Origin: Lachnospiraceae bacterium
Lineage (GTDB): Bacteria; Bacillota; Clostridia; Lachnospirales; Lachnospiraceae
Assembly: GCA_910575775.1 (NCBI GenBank)
Contig: CAJTEY010000001.1
Location: 124,001-188,000, forward strand
Reading direction: 5' to 3'
Length of the DNA: 64,000 nt
The notes beneath the pieces are model-generated. The model made no database searches. It had not been told where the DNA came from and saw only the letters and a list, made by a program, of their open reading frames with translations. The position numbers and the translations under genes were made by a program. Position 1 is the first letter of the stretch. Every line of letters starts with the position of its first letter. Shown here one piece after another: positions 19,706-28,700 of this stretch.

Positions 19706-19775
19706 AATACACGGCCCTCTAAAATGGGCATATACGCTGCTGACAAAATAATCTGACAACGAAACGGACAAAGTT

Positions 19776-20876
19776 ATGAAAACAACACAACCGAAACAAA
19801 AACACTCACTCTTAAACCTACCATACCTTATTTCTCTGCTTCTTTTGACAGGACTCCTCACAGGCTGCACTCCGGGCGACGCTCCCGGCGAATCTCCCGC
19901 CCGCACAGTCACAAAAGAGATAAATGCCCCGTTCCCAAGCGAAGCGCATCTGCGCGCCTTTACGATCGTGCAGGATCTTGCGGGCGAAGATTTCACCCCC
20001 GCCGCCGCGCAGGATATTCCCCGCAATTCCGCCGCCAGCCTAAGCGTCCCCACTTATGTCACGAAAGTGGAGGACACCTATTTTATCGTGGACTGTTACC
20101 ACAACCAGGTGATTTACCACGATAATCTCACGGATCCTCTGACGGACTGGCAGATTTTAACAGATGAAATCGACAAAGGGCACACCATCGCAAGCGACGG
20201 ATTTGTCTATCTGGTGGACGACACGGAGGGAAACCGCATCCTTGTATTTGAAAAAAAGGAGGGCGTTTTCTACCACACCCAGACGCTGGATGGAGTCGGA
20301 AACCGCCCTCACTATATTGTCTATGACGCCCCTACGGACACCTTTTATGTATGGAGCTCCATGAACGGCGAAATGTACCTGTGCCGCCATGATCCCGGAG
20401 ACTCCCACATGTACCTCACCCAAATCCGCACTGTGGACGCCCTAAAGGACACCTATGTGCGCTCCTTCACCATCGAGGGGAACGACATCTTTTTCGTATC
20501 CGGCACACCCGGCACACCCGCTATTTTGCAGGCGGATCTTTCCACCTTCGAGATCAGAAAAACCTACCCCGTACCTGACGAAATGGCCGGCATGATACAG
20601 CTTACCTTCGCCAAAGGCAGCTGCTATATTACTGTTTCCACAGATATCACAGGCAGTCAGGACTATGCCACCATCATCCGCACAAAAAATCTGAAAAACC
20701 TGGCGCGCGGAAAGTACGAGGATATTTATGAAAATTTCATCGGCGGCGGCACGCCCTACTACATTACCCAGATAGATAACAGCTACTATTTAACTGAGCA
20801 CCGCATTCCCGGACACGCAGTCTGGAAATTTGATATCACAAAAGACGGGGTGGAAAATGTGGAAGCCGTCTACTGA
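19776..20876 (+). CDS. Extracytoplasmic lipoprotein, beta-propeller-like, function unknown
   Basis: A 366-residue protein with a lipoprotein signal: basic N terminus, hydrophobic run LLLTGLLTG and a lipobox ending in Cys (TGLLTGC, about C29). The mature part has repeated strand motifs such as YVTKVEDTYFIVDCYHNQV, HTIASDGFVYLVDDTEGNRI and RPHYIVYDAPTDTFYVWS. These resemble blades of an NHL/YncE-type beta-propeller, as in solute- or glycan-binding lipoproteins. No enzyme motif is seen. It is the only plus-strand gene in this stretch, with its own promoter and a 64-nt leader, and it converges on the antiporter gene 12 bp downstream. Confidence 0.7.
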   Translation: MKTTQPKQKHSLLNLPYLISLLLLTGLLTGCTPGDAPGESPARTVTKEINAPFPSEAHLRAFTIVQDLAGEDFTPAAAQDIPRNSAASLSVPTYVTKVEDTYFIVDCYHNQVIYHDNLTDPLTDWQILTDEIDKGHTIASDGFVYLVDDTEGNRILVFEKKEGVFYHTQTLDGVGNRPHYIVYDAPTDTFYVWSSMNGEMYLCRHDPGDSHMYLTQIRTVDALKDTYVRSFTIEGNDIFFVSGTPGTPAILQADLSTFEIRKTYPVPDEMAGMIQLTFAKGSCYITVSTDITGSQDYATIIRTKNLKNLARGKYEDIYENFIGGGTPYYITQIDNSYYLTEHRIPGHAVWKFDITKDGVENVEAVY

Positions 20877-20888
20877 ATTTGCAAAGTT

Positions 20889-22517
20889 CTATTGGTCCGC
20901 CTCCACTACGCCGTTGATACCGCGAAGCGCAAACAGCGTCAACAGCATCAGCACGATTCCAACCGGCAGTGCAATCCACGCGCTCTTTACGAAGCCGGCA
21001 ACAATGTAAGTGATAAAGGACACCACCGCCGCCACTACCGCATAGGGAAGCTGGGTCGTCACATGATTCACATGCTCGCACTGCGCGCCCGCCGAGGCCA
21101 TGATGGTCGTATCGGAAATCGGGGAACAGTGGTCGCCGCAGACCGCACCCGCCATGCAGGCGGAAATGGACATAATCATCATCTGCGGATCGCCGTTCTG
21201 GAACACCGCAACCACTATGGGAATCAGAATACCGAATGTTCCCCAGGAAGTACCTGTTGCAAAGGCAAGGAAACATCCCACCACAAAGATGATCGCCGGC
21301 AGGAAGTTCATAAACGCACCCGCGCTGGACTCCACCAGCCCTGCCACATACACGTCTGCGCCCAGGCTGTCCGTCATCGCCTTCAGCGTCCAGGCAAAGG
21401 TCAGAATCAGAATCGCAGGCACCATCGCCCGGAACCCTTCTGGAATACAGTCCATACACTCCTTAAAGGAAAGCACCCGGCGGATCTGATAGAGAATAAC
21501 CGTGATAACCAGACCGAAAAAGCTGCCGAGCGTCAGACCAAGAGACGCATCGGAGTTCGAAAATGCCTCGACGAATCCTGCCCCCTCAAAGAAACCGCCC
21601 GTGTAAATCATGCCGATCACACAGCAGACAATCAGCGCGGCAATGGGAATCAGCAGATCTACAACGCCGCCTTTTGCGTTTACTTTCTCTTCCTTTGTAT
21701 TTTCATAAGGGCGCCCCGGTGTCGTGAAAAGATCGCCCTTTCTAGCCGCATTTCTCTCATGCTCCTTCATCTTTCCGAATTCTGTCTTCATCAGCACCAT
21801 GCCGACCATCATAACGATCGTCAGAATCGCATAAAAATTATATGGAATTGCGCGGATAAAGATGGAGAAACCGTCCTCCCCCTCCACGAAACCTGTCACA
21901 GCCGCCGCCCAGGATGAGATCGGTGCGATAATACATATTGGCGCCGCCGTTGCGTCAATCAGATAGGCCAGTTTTGATCTTGACACCTTAAACTTGTCCG
22001 TTACGGGACGCATCACGCTTCCCACAGTCAGACAGTTAAAATAGTCGTCAATAAAGATAAGTACCCCTAAAAGAATCGTCGCAAGCTGCGCGCCCACCCG
22101 GTTCTTGATCTTGCCCGCCGCAAACTGCCCGAAAGCCGCCGAGCCGCCCGCCTTGTTCATCAGGCTGACCATCGCACCCAGAATCACAAGGAATACGAGA
22201 ATACCTACATTGTAGCTGTCAGACAAAACGCCGATGATCCCGTCCGAAAAAATATGGGTGATCGTCAGCTCAAACTCAAATCCCGAGTACAGGAGCGCTC
22301 CCATCAGAATACCGACAAACAGGGAACTGTAAACCTCCTTCGTGATCAGCGCAAGGCCGATAGCCACAATGGCCGGAACCAGCGCCCAGAACGTAGCGTG
22401 CAGACCGGGCACATACAAGGTCTCCTCCTCCGCCGCAAATACCGTCGAGGAAAATGCCATCGCCAAAAGAAACACCGTCGGCAAAAGCATTTTCCACCTC
22501 ATTCTCATTTGTTTCAT
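20889..22517 (-). CDS. Na+/H+ antiporter, NhaC family
   Basis: A 542-residue inner-membrane antiporter of the NhaC/ArsB-like superfamily; the exact substrate is unproven (Na+/H+ or malate-Na+/lactate-H+ types). It has about twelve hydrophobic helices and family landmarks: PAIVAIGLALITKEVYSSLF, IFIDDYFNCLTVGSVMRPV, CIIAPISSWAA, ATGTSWGTFGILIPI and GDHCSPISDTTIMASAGA. An N-terminal stretch MLLPTVFLLAMAFSSTVFA looks like a cleavable signal, which is unusual but occurs in the family. The ATG at 22517 is chosen because AAGGAG lies upstream; the longer frame starts with TTG. It has a strong promoter and a ~130-nt leader with a stable hairpin. Confidence 0.9.
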   Translation of the reverse strand: MKQMRMRWKMLLPTVFLLAMAFSSTVFAAEEETLYVPGLHATFWALVPAIVAIGLALITKEVYSSLFVGILMGALLYSGFEFELTITHIFSDGIIGVLSDSYNVGILVFLVILGAMVSLMNKAGGSAAFGQFAAGKIKNRVGAQLATILLGVLIFIDDYFNCLTVGSVMRPVTDKFKVSRSKLAYLIDATAAPICIIAPISSWAAAVTGFVEGEDGFSIFIRAIPYNFYAILTIVMMVGMVLMKTEFGKMKEHERNAARKGDLFTTPGRPYENTKEEKVNAKGGVVDLLIPIAALIVCCVIGMIYTGGFFEGAGFVEAFSNSDASLGLTLGSFFGLVITVILYQIRRVLSFKECMDCIPEGFRAMVPAILILTFAWTLKAMTDSLGADVYVAGLVESSAGAFMNFLPAIIFVVGCFLAFATGTSWGTFGILIPIVVAVFQNGDPQMMIMSISACMAGAVCGDHCSPISDTTIMASAGAQCEHVNHVTTQLPYAVVAAVVSFITYIVAGFVKSAWIALPVGIVLMLLTLFALRGINGVVEADQ

Positions 22518-22550
22518 GACTTTTTCTCTCCTTCTCTTGTTTTTCAAGCG

Positions 22551-22592
22551 AAAACCACAAACACGCCGCCTTGCGCCACGCGTTTGTGGTAT
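22551..22592 (-). promoter_or_regulatory. Stable hairpin in the antiporter 5' leader
   Basis: On the minus strand, ACCACAAACGCG pairs with CGTGTTTGTGG around a GC-rich loop and is followed by TTTTC, about 35 nt before the start codon. It could be an attenuator or mRNA-stability element. I do not recognise a known riboswitch in the ~130-nt leader. Confidence 0.45.
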
Positions 22593-22654
22593 TTCATACT
22601 CTCCGTCTAATCCGGGCTGTGGCTGCCCTCTTTTACAACATAAAATTACATTTT

Positions 22655-22683
22655 ATTTTACTCGACAATACAGCAAGTGTCAA
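22655..22683 (-). promoter_or_regulatory. Sigma-A promoter of the antiporter gene
   Basis: On the minus strand: TTGACA (22678-22683), a 17-bp spacer and TAAAAT (22655-22660). Transcription would start near 22648, in the gap after the ABC permease gene. Confidence 0.7.
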
Positions 22684-22755
22684 ATATTTCTTTAAACCGA
22701 TACCGATATGCCCGTACCGATGTCGGACTGGCTCCCTGTCAATCCGCCGGCCGTT

Positions 22756-23550
22756 TCAAAGCCTTGCCTCCATCAGATTCCCCGAAGCATACCTTTTAAG
22801 CCCTTTGTAAAACACCGCCACAGCCAGAGCGGTCAGCCCGCCGGCATACCCCAGCACCGTAAAGAGCATCCCGGCCTCAAATCTGACCAGCATATGCACC
22901 GGATGCCAGACTGTCATACCCGCAGGAATGACAAAATACAGCAAAAACCGGGTAACGCCATTAAAAATTCCGTCCGGGTAAGTGGCGAAGCTTACTATAT
23001 TCATAACCATCTGGTCCTGCACCATATCCATCCGCACAAACCAGAAGGACAGGCTCCCCAGAAGCAGGGCAAAGGACGTAAAGATCACCGCTCCTGTCAC
23101 CGCAAACAACAGGAACAGGAAAAACCCGCCCACGCCGGGCCTGCAGATGCACACAATCACCACCCCGTAGAGGAAATCGCCGATCGCGGAAATATCAGTG
23201 GAAGAAGTGAGCACGCTGACCAGCACATTCTTTGGCTGCACCAGAAAGGAATCCAGCTTTCCCTTGATAATCAGCTCCGAAAGGGAAAACACCCTTGCAA
23301 ACAGAATATGCGAAAGCCCGAAGGACGTTGCGGTCAGCCCCCAGAGCAGCATAATCTCCCGCATAGTATATCCCCCCACATCCTCCCGCAGCCGGAGCAG
23401 GATAATCCACTGCACCAGAAAAGTGGCGTTGTTCAGCAGCATGAAACAGATATTGGTCAAAAAAGTAACCTTGTTCACCATCTCCCGCATAATATTATAT
23501 TTAACGGAAAGCAGGCATACCCGCATTTGATTTTTAACCGCCGTTAACAT
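22756..23550 (-). CDS. ABC-2 type exporter permease (COG3694-like)
   Basis: A 264-residue permease with six hydrophobic helices; its N terminus reads SVKYNIMREMVNKVTFLTN. A conserved cytoplasmic stretch, ELIIKGKLDSFLVQPKNVLV, is typical of COG3694 permeases; its partner carries SGSIRGGNIAYLMNRP at the same place. It is the third gene of an exporter operon and overlaps the second permease by 17 bp, indicating translational coupling. With the ATPase it should form a heteromeric ABC-2 exporter; the cargo (lipid, peptide or drug) cannot be deduced. Confidence 0.88.
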   Translation of the reverse strand: MLTAVKNQMRVCLLSVKYNIMREMVNKVTFLTNICFMLLNNATFLVQWIILLRLREDVGGYTMREIMLLWGLTATSFGLSHILFARVFSLSELIIKGKLDSFLVQPKNVLVSVLTSSTDISAIGDFLYGVVIVCICRPGVGGFFLFLLFAVTGAVIFTSFALLLGSLSFWFVRMDMVQDQMVMNIVSFATYPDGIFNGVTRFLLYFVIPAGMTVWHPVHMLVRFEAGMLFTVLGYAGGLTALAVAVFYKGLKRYASGNLMEARL

Positions 23551-24400
23551 ACAGCTTTTTCACCCCCTTCTTATAAATCAGCAGCATCAGCGCACCTCCT
23601 GCCGCCAGATAAACTGCCTGCGCCGCCAGTATCTCCACACATTTTTTCGAACTAAAATCCACGATCAGCTTGGCCGGCCCATAGCAGACTGTGTAGATCG
23701 GTGTCAGCTTGAATAGCGGTTGTAATGCTATTGGAAAAATTTCAACCGGAAACATCGTCCCCACAACCAGAAGCAGCTTATCATACAGCCACTGGAAGGG
23801 TGTCGCATCCTCAATCCAGAAGGAAAGCAGACTGATGCATATTTTAAACACCGCATTGATCGTGAGTCCCAGAACCACACAGAGCGCCATCCCCGGAACC
23901 GCCGCCAAGGGAAACCGTGGCAGCGGCCCCACCATCACCGTCCCGATAACCACTGCAAACATCATATACATGGGCAGCCTTACACTCCACTCCCCGGTAT
24001 ATTTCGTCAACACATACAGCGTATAGTGGTATGGTCTGTTCATCAGATAAGCAATATTGCCGCCCCGGATGCTCCCTGACACCTCCCCCGCCACAGAGGC
24101 GGCATTGGAGCCGAACCAGATCATCTCCGTCATCATCACGTACCAGATCATCTGCTCCTTTGTATATCCTGCAATCAGCTCTCCCGGCGTCTGGTAAATA
24201 TATCCCCAGAGTTTGACAAAGATAAAAATAAAGATAAAATATGAAAAAAATCCCATCACCATATTGGCCGCATACTGCAGACTCTCCAACAGCACGGACT
24301 TGTAAATGACCGCATACTTTCGCCATGGCATACATCCTGCTGCCCTGCGGCGCCGGCTCCTGTCGTCCGTCAAAGCGGAACTTTCCATGCGCTTTTCCAT
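23534..24400 (-). CDS. ABC-2 type exporter permease (COG4587-like)
   Basis: A 288-residue permease with six hydrophobic helices after an Arg-rich N terminus. Landmarks are ELIAGYTKEQMIWYVMMTEM and the cytoplasmic SGSIRGGNIAYLMNRPYHY segment. GGAGG lies 11 nt upstream of the ATG at 24400; Met23 (MPWRKYAVIYKS) is an alternative start nearer the fold. The ATPase stop lies 3 nt upstream, and the next permease overlaps its 3' end, so the three genes form one tight operon. In the COG4586-4587-3694 trio the two permeases are thought to pair asymmetrically. Confidence 0.88.
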   Translation of the reverse strand: MEKRMESSALTDDRSRRRRAAGCMPWRKYAVIYKSVLLESLQYAANMVMGFFSYFIFIFIFVKLWGYIYQTPGELIAGYTKEQMIWYVMMTEMIWFGSNAASVAGEVSGSIRGGNIAYLMNRPYHYTLYVLTKYTGEWSVRLPMYMMFAVVIGTVMVGPLPRFPLAAVPGMALCVVLGLTINAVFKICISLLSFWIEDATPFQWLYDKLLLVVGTMFPVEIFPIALQPLFKLTPIYTVCYGPAKLIVDFSSKKCVEILAAQAVYLAAGGALMLLIYKKGVKKLYVNGG

Positions 24401-24403
24401 AGG

Positions 24404-25279
24404 TCAGCTATCCTCCTTCGATTTGTAGATATCCACAATGATCTCCTCCAGCGTCCGGGCCTGAGCCTCCCCATTTCCCGTCTTCACCGCACACGCTCTG
24501 TCTTGCGCCTGCATGTTTGCCGGACTTTTATCCAGATAATGGCTCACCAGATGCTCCACCGAATCATCCTGCACGATCTGTCCGGCATTCACGATAATGA
24601 TACGCCTGCAGAGCTTTTCGATATCCCCCACGTCATGGCTGGTCAGAAAAATCGTAGTGTGTTCCTCTCTGTTCATCTGCCGAATCAATTCCCGGACGTT
24701 TTCTTTCACCACCGGGTCTAAGCCGATCGTCGGCTCATCCAGAAAAAGCACTTTCGGTTTATGGATCAGCGAGGCCACGATTTCACAGCGGATCCTCTGC
24801 CCCAGCGACAAATTTCTGACAGGTGTGTCAATAAATGCCGCCAGCCCGAACCGCTCTGCCAGCTCTCCGATCCGCGCTTCCGTCTCCTCCTCAGAAAGGT
24901 CATAAATCGCACCGAAAAACCGAAAGTTGTCGTAAGGCGTCAGATGTGTCCAGAGCTGTTCCTTCTGCCCGAACACCGTGCCGATCTCATAGGCAAGCTG
25001 CCTGCGCTTTTTCGTGGGATCAATGCCCATCACCTCCACCCTGCCCCCGTCGGGATAGAGAATCCCGGTCAGCATCTTGATGGTCGTGCTCTTGCCCGCG
25101 CCGTTTGGCCCGATAAAGGCAAGCATCTCCCCCTCCTCCACCGAGAAGGAAACCCCGTTCACCGCCTGGATCTCCTCTATCCGGGGATGGATGAACGCTT
25201 TGATGCTGCCGCGCATTCCCTTTTCCTTCCGCTTTACGCGGAATGTTTTCGATAAATTTTCCACTCTGATTGCCTGCAT
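24404..25279 (-). CDS. ABC exporter ATP-binding protein (COG4586-like)
   Basis: A 291-residue ABC ATPase. Walker A is GPNGAGKST, the Q-loop region is FGQKEQLW, the signature is LSLGQRIRCE, Walker B is VLFLDEPTIGLD and the switch His is in LTSHD. The LGQ-RIRC signature and the N-terminal extension (KEKGMRGSIKAFIHPR before the Walker A strand) are typical of the COG4586 subgroup. The C-terminal ~60 residues are accessory and contain a low-complexity segment. GGAGAGGACAGAA precedes the ATG at 25279. Upstream on the same strand lie a TIR-bounded structured element (25308-25480) and a peptide/terminator unit that may act as a leader. Confidence 0.92.
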   Translation of the reverse strand: MQAIRVENLSKTFRVKRKEKGMRGSIKAFIHPRIEEIQAVNGVSFSVEEGEMLAFIGPNGAGKSTTIKMLTGILYPDGGRVEVMGIDPTKKRRQLAYEIGTVFGQKEQLWTHLTPYDNFRFFGAIYDLSEEETEARIGELAERFGLAAFIDTPVRNLSLGQRIRCEIVASLIHKPKVLFLDEPTIGLDPVVKENVRELIRQMNREEHTTIFLTSHDVGDIEKLCRRIIIVNAGQIVQDDSVEHLVSHYLDKSPANMQAQDRACAVKTGNGEAQARTLEEIIVDIYKSKEDS

Positions 25280-25307
25280 TTCTGTCCTCTCCTCTCTTGA
25301 CTCTTTC

Positions 25308-25480
25308 CGAATAAGCAGACTCGAAAGACTTCGTCTTTCTCGTTCGCGGTCTCCGTTCCACTTCGGTCCGCGCAGGACAGACGTCCCCCGGACGTCTTGC
25401 GCCTCGTCATAAATCGTCTCAGCCAGTCTTGCGTGCTAGCACACATCCTGTCTGTGCCGCTTTCTGACTCTGCTTATTCG
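25308..25480. repeat. TIR-bounded palindromic element (MITE/REP-like)
   Basis: A 173-bp non-coding segment bounded by perfect 12-bp inverted repeats, CGAATAAGCAGA (25308-25319) and TCTGCTTATTCG (25469-25480). It contains nested palindromes: GAAAGACTTCGTCTTTC (25324-25340) and GACGTCCCCCGGACGTC (25380-25396). It sits between an intrinsic terminator and the ABC ATPase start. A 70-codon frame runs through it but lacks a ribosome site and reads like structured RNA. I infer a mobile or repetitive extragenic element. Copy number is unknown and no clear target duplication is visible. Confidence 0.5.
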
Positions 25481-25484
25481 CGCA

Positions 25485-25541
25485 AAAAAGGAGAACCGCG
25501 TGTTCTGTACACCTTCGTGTATCTCACATGCGGTTCTCCTA
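25485..25541 (-). terminator. Strong intrinsic terminator of the small-ORF transcript
   Basis: On the minus strand, AGGAGAACCGC pairs with GCGGTTCTCCT across a long imperfect inner helix (TACAC/GTGTA) and is followed by TTTTTT. It ends the ~235-nt transcript that starts near 25719 and lies 206 bp upstream of the ABC ATPase. Confidence 0.8.
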
Positions 25542-25559
25542 TCTGAAATCCTGATTCCC

Positions 25560-25617
25560 GCATGGCCAAATAAGACCTTTCGTCTTACGGCCATGCGCCC
25601 GGCGGCTTTCCGCCGCC
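25560..25617 (-). ncRNA. Two tandem hairpins between the small ORF and its terminator
   Basis: GGCGGCggaaaGCCGCC (25601-25617) is followed by a long stem, CATGGCC...TAAGAC-ctttc-GTCTTA...GGCCATG (about 25560-25597), together about 60 nt of highly structured RNA. They form the 3' part of the small transcript. Confidence 0.55.
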
Positions 25618-25618
25618 T

Positions 25619-25696
25619 TCAGGCTGTGACCATAATCTGAAAAATCTGCATAATACCCATAATGACCATAAACTGGACTCGATTAGTGTGAAACAT
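25619..25696 (-). CDS. 25-codon hydrophobic Met-rich peptide (leader peptide or small toxin candidate)
   Basis: The ORF runs from ATG at 25696 to TGA at 25619 and reads MFHTNRVQFMVIMGIMQIFQ followed by IMVTA. GAGGAG lies 8 nt upstream. A sigma-A promoter (TTGACA-17-TATGCT) places the transcript start about 23 nt before the ATG, so this looks purpose-built rather than accidental. The peptide has a short polar N terminus and a single hydrophobic, Met/Ile-rich stretch that could lie in a membrane. It is followed by two hairpins and a strong terminator, then the ABC exporter operon on the same strand. Possible roles are an attenuator leader peptide sensing translation stress, a type I toxin-like membrane peptide, or a small regulatory protein. 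I do not recognise a family. Confidence 0.55.
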   Translation of the reverse strand: MFHTNRVQFMVIMGIMQIFQIMVTA

Positions 25697-25725
25697 ATTC
25701 TTGTCTCCTCGCTGAATTTTCAGAT

Positions 25726-25754
25726 AGCATATCACAGTCTTTTTTATTTGTCAA
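25726..25754 (-). promoter_or_regulatory. Sigma-A promoter of the 25-codon ORF
   Basis: On the minus strand: TTGACA (25749-25754), a 17-bp spacer and TATGCT (25726-25731). It starts only 19 bp after the BspA-like gene's stop codon. Confidence 0.7.
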
Positions 25755-25772
25755 ATATTTATCACACTGTTT

Positions 25773-28700
25773 TTACCTCCACCACCACAAAAATCCCTTC
25801 GGCTTTATCGTAAATTTCACCGTCTTTTCGCCGCCATAGTTGTCTGCGCCCTTGATTGTCACGCTGGCTGTTCCCTTCTTCACATTATTCTTATAGCTTC
25901 CCGGCACGATCTCCCACTGGCTCCGCTCCTGATTTTCGTCGATCGGTCTTCCTTTGACTTTAACCGTGATATCTTCCTTATCCAGAGTGATCTCCTGCCC
26001 GGTGTATACCTGTTTCGGAACCGAAACTGCCGCCGAAGAGATGGAAGACTTGGAAATGCGGTACTCCCCTGACAGGGTACCCGTGTAGTTTCCGCCGTCT
26101 TTCCCCTTCACGGTCACCCGCAGAACCGTACCTGCCGGAATGATATCTTCGGTATTCACAACAGTGCCTGCGGCACGGACAGCAGACCCGCCTCCAGAAA
26201 TATTCTGCACCGTTGTCTCATCCTGATAAGTATACATGACATTCTTGTCATAATCTGTGCCTGCACGAAGAACTGTACCATCCAGATCCGTAACCGTCAC
26301 CTTTGTCACATAGCCGTTTTTCTTATTCTGGTAAGTCTTATCCTGCGCCGACAGCTTCAGTTTTCCAAGCTCCTGCTTTGTAATTGTATAGGTTAACGCC
26401 TTGCCGTAGGTTCCCTTAAAACATCCTTTTCCTTTTATAGTGACTGCCGGAAGTTTTTCGGTGTCGCTGCCATCGTTTAGGGCCTTATGATTCTTGAAAG
26501 TCAGCGTGTAATCCTTTCCTTCTGTCAATACCTGTGTACTGCCGTCGTCCCGCCTGAAGGTGAGCGACACAGCGGGCTTCGCCCCGCCTTTGGCATAAGG
26601 TACGCTCTCCTGAAGGAGCGCCACCGTCACCCTGCTTTCCTTATCTGCCGTCAAGTCAAAGGGCAGAATCTTAAAGCTCTTCTTCATCGTCCCTGTATAT
26701 GCGCCTTTTCCCGTAAAGATCGCAGAGGCCGTGCCCGCCTCCCGGTTCTTTTGCCAATCGACTGTATAATCCGTTCCCTCCCTAAGGAGTGTGTCCACAG
26801 TCACGCCATCCTTTTTGACTTTGAGAGACAGCGAAACCTTCGGCGTAATAGCAACACCGCCATAGGAAAACTCTTTCTCTGCCAGGCCTGTAACCACCGC
26901 CTTTTTGATAGGTGTGCCCGTAATCTTAAAGCTGATCCGTTTTGCGCCGCAGTACCCGGCCGTCTCAATTCCCGTCACCACAGCGTATGCCGTTCCCACA
27001 GCCGTGTTGCGGCTGTAAGCCACCGTATAATGCGTATTCTCCGTCAGCGTTGTTTTTCCGTCTTTCACCGTAATCTGCGGCATAAGCGCATCTCCCGTGT
27101 AAGGTTGCGCTTTCACTCCGCCCACGCTCAGCTTACTCACCGGTTTCAGTGTGTCTGTCACCAGGAGTCTGAGCCGGCGGCTGCCTTTAAAATTTCCCTT
27201 TCCGGCAATCTCGATCCAATAGACGCCCGGCTCCTTTACGGAATCCAGCTTTCCTCCGTCCGTGCCGCTTACATAGGTATAAGTATAATCTGTCCTGTTT
27301 TTCAGCTTTGTATCGTTCCATATAAGGACCGGTGCCGGTTTCTGCGGCTTGTTACTGTATGCCACAGCCATGTCATCCGCCGCAAAGTTTCCATCCGCCT
27401 CTGTGCCTCCGATATCTAACGGCAGAATCCGAAATGTCTGTGTCTCTTTCCCGGTATAATTCCCTTTGCCTGTCACCGTAACCGTAGGCGCGGTTTTGGC
27501 CACAGATGCCTTGTCTGCCTTCGTATTGTTCTTATAAGCCACGGTGTAATCCACTTTTTCTCTCAGCAGCGTCTTATAATCATAAACTCTCACTTCCGGC
27601 CTGATCGCCTTTCCTGTATAGGCGTACCCTGTGTCGGACAGACCTGCAATCCAGAGTCCCTCCGGAATCACCCCGTCGGAAGGCAGATCCCCCGGCAGGA
27701 CGTCTCCGAAACCTCCCACCAGAAGCACGCCGCTTTTGTAACTCATGTGGTAGTTGTTTCCGGCATCGGCGCCATAGGGTATGATCTGATAGCGACCGGG
27801 CTGTAAGGGTGACGCAAGAGCCGGAATGTAGCGGAACGACGGCTCTCTGTGCCACGTATCGCCTTCCAGAAAGCCTTCCGCCTCCCATTTAATGTCTGCG
27901 TCCTCCGGCGGCTGTGCTCCCGGCTCAAGTGTCAATGAGGAAACGCTTATCTTCACTTCCCGCTGTCTGATCTGAAAACTGTAAATGTTTTTCCGAAGGG
28001 CATACTGCTGCGTTGCGGTTCCCGACAATTCCACAGATAATCTATAGGAGCCCGCCTGTGTGGGCGCCTCCGCAGTTTCCGTATAGACAGTCCCATCCGC
28101 CCTTGTACCAGAGTACCGATAGACAGGTGCAAGATCCGCTATCACATTCCCCTCAGAATCCGTGATCACAGCTGCACCGCTATACGGGCTGGCCTCACCG
28201 TCATACAGTTTGCTGGTCACGCTCACGCCGGACACCGTCACAATTTTTTTAAGCCCGCCTGCTCCATCATCCAGATAGCCGTTTTTATAAATAAGGATGC
28301 TCTCCGCCTTTTTCTGGGGCAGCTCCATATAGATCCGGCCGTCTGCGGATTTCCACTGATCCCCTGTCTGCGACGGCAGCGGCACCTTGGTGACACAGTT
28401 GACTGGCGTATAAAGAATAGATAAGGAAGAACACCCGGCAAAGAGATTCTCCACATAACTGTAAATTCTGTCCATGTTAAAGTTTCTCATATCCAGATCG
28501 ACCAGACTGCTGCAGCCGCTGAACATGCCGGTCATATCCGCATTCCTGTTTATGTTCACTACAGCGGGTCTCTGAAAACTGCTCAAATCCAGACTCGTCA
28601 GGGCTTCACAGTCCGCAAACATACGACTCATATTTTTCAGAAACCCGATATCAAAACTGCTCACATTCACATCGGTAAGATTGCTGCAGCCTTCAAACAT

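Noticed and set aside
22708-23547. Plus-strand 279-codon open frame
   Set aside because: Antisense to an ABC permease, His/Gln-rich composition typical of a shadow frame.
25234-25446. 70-codon minus-strand frame overlapping the ABC ATPase start
   Set aside because: It runs through palindromic DNA, lacks a ribosome site and overlaps a confident gene.
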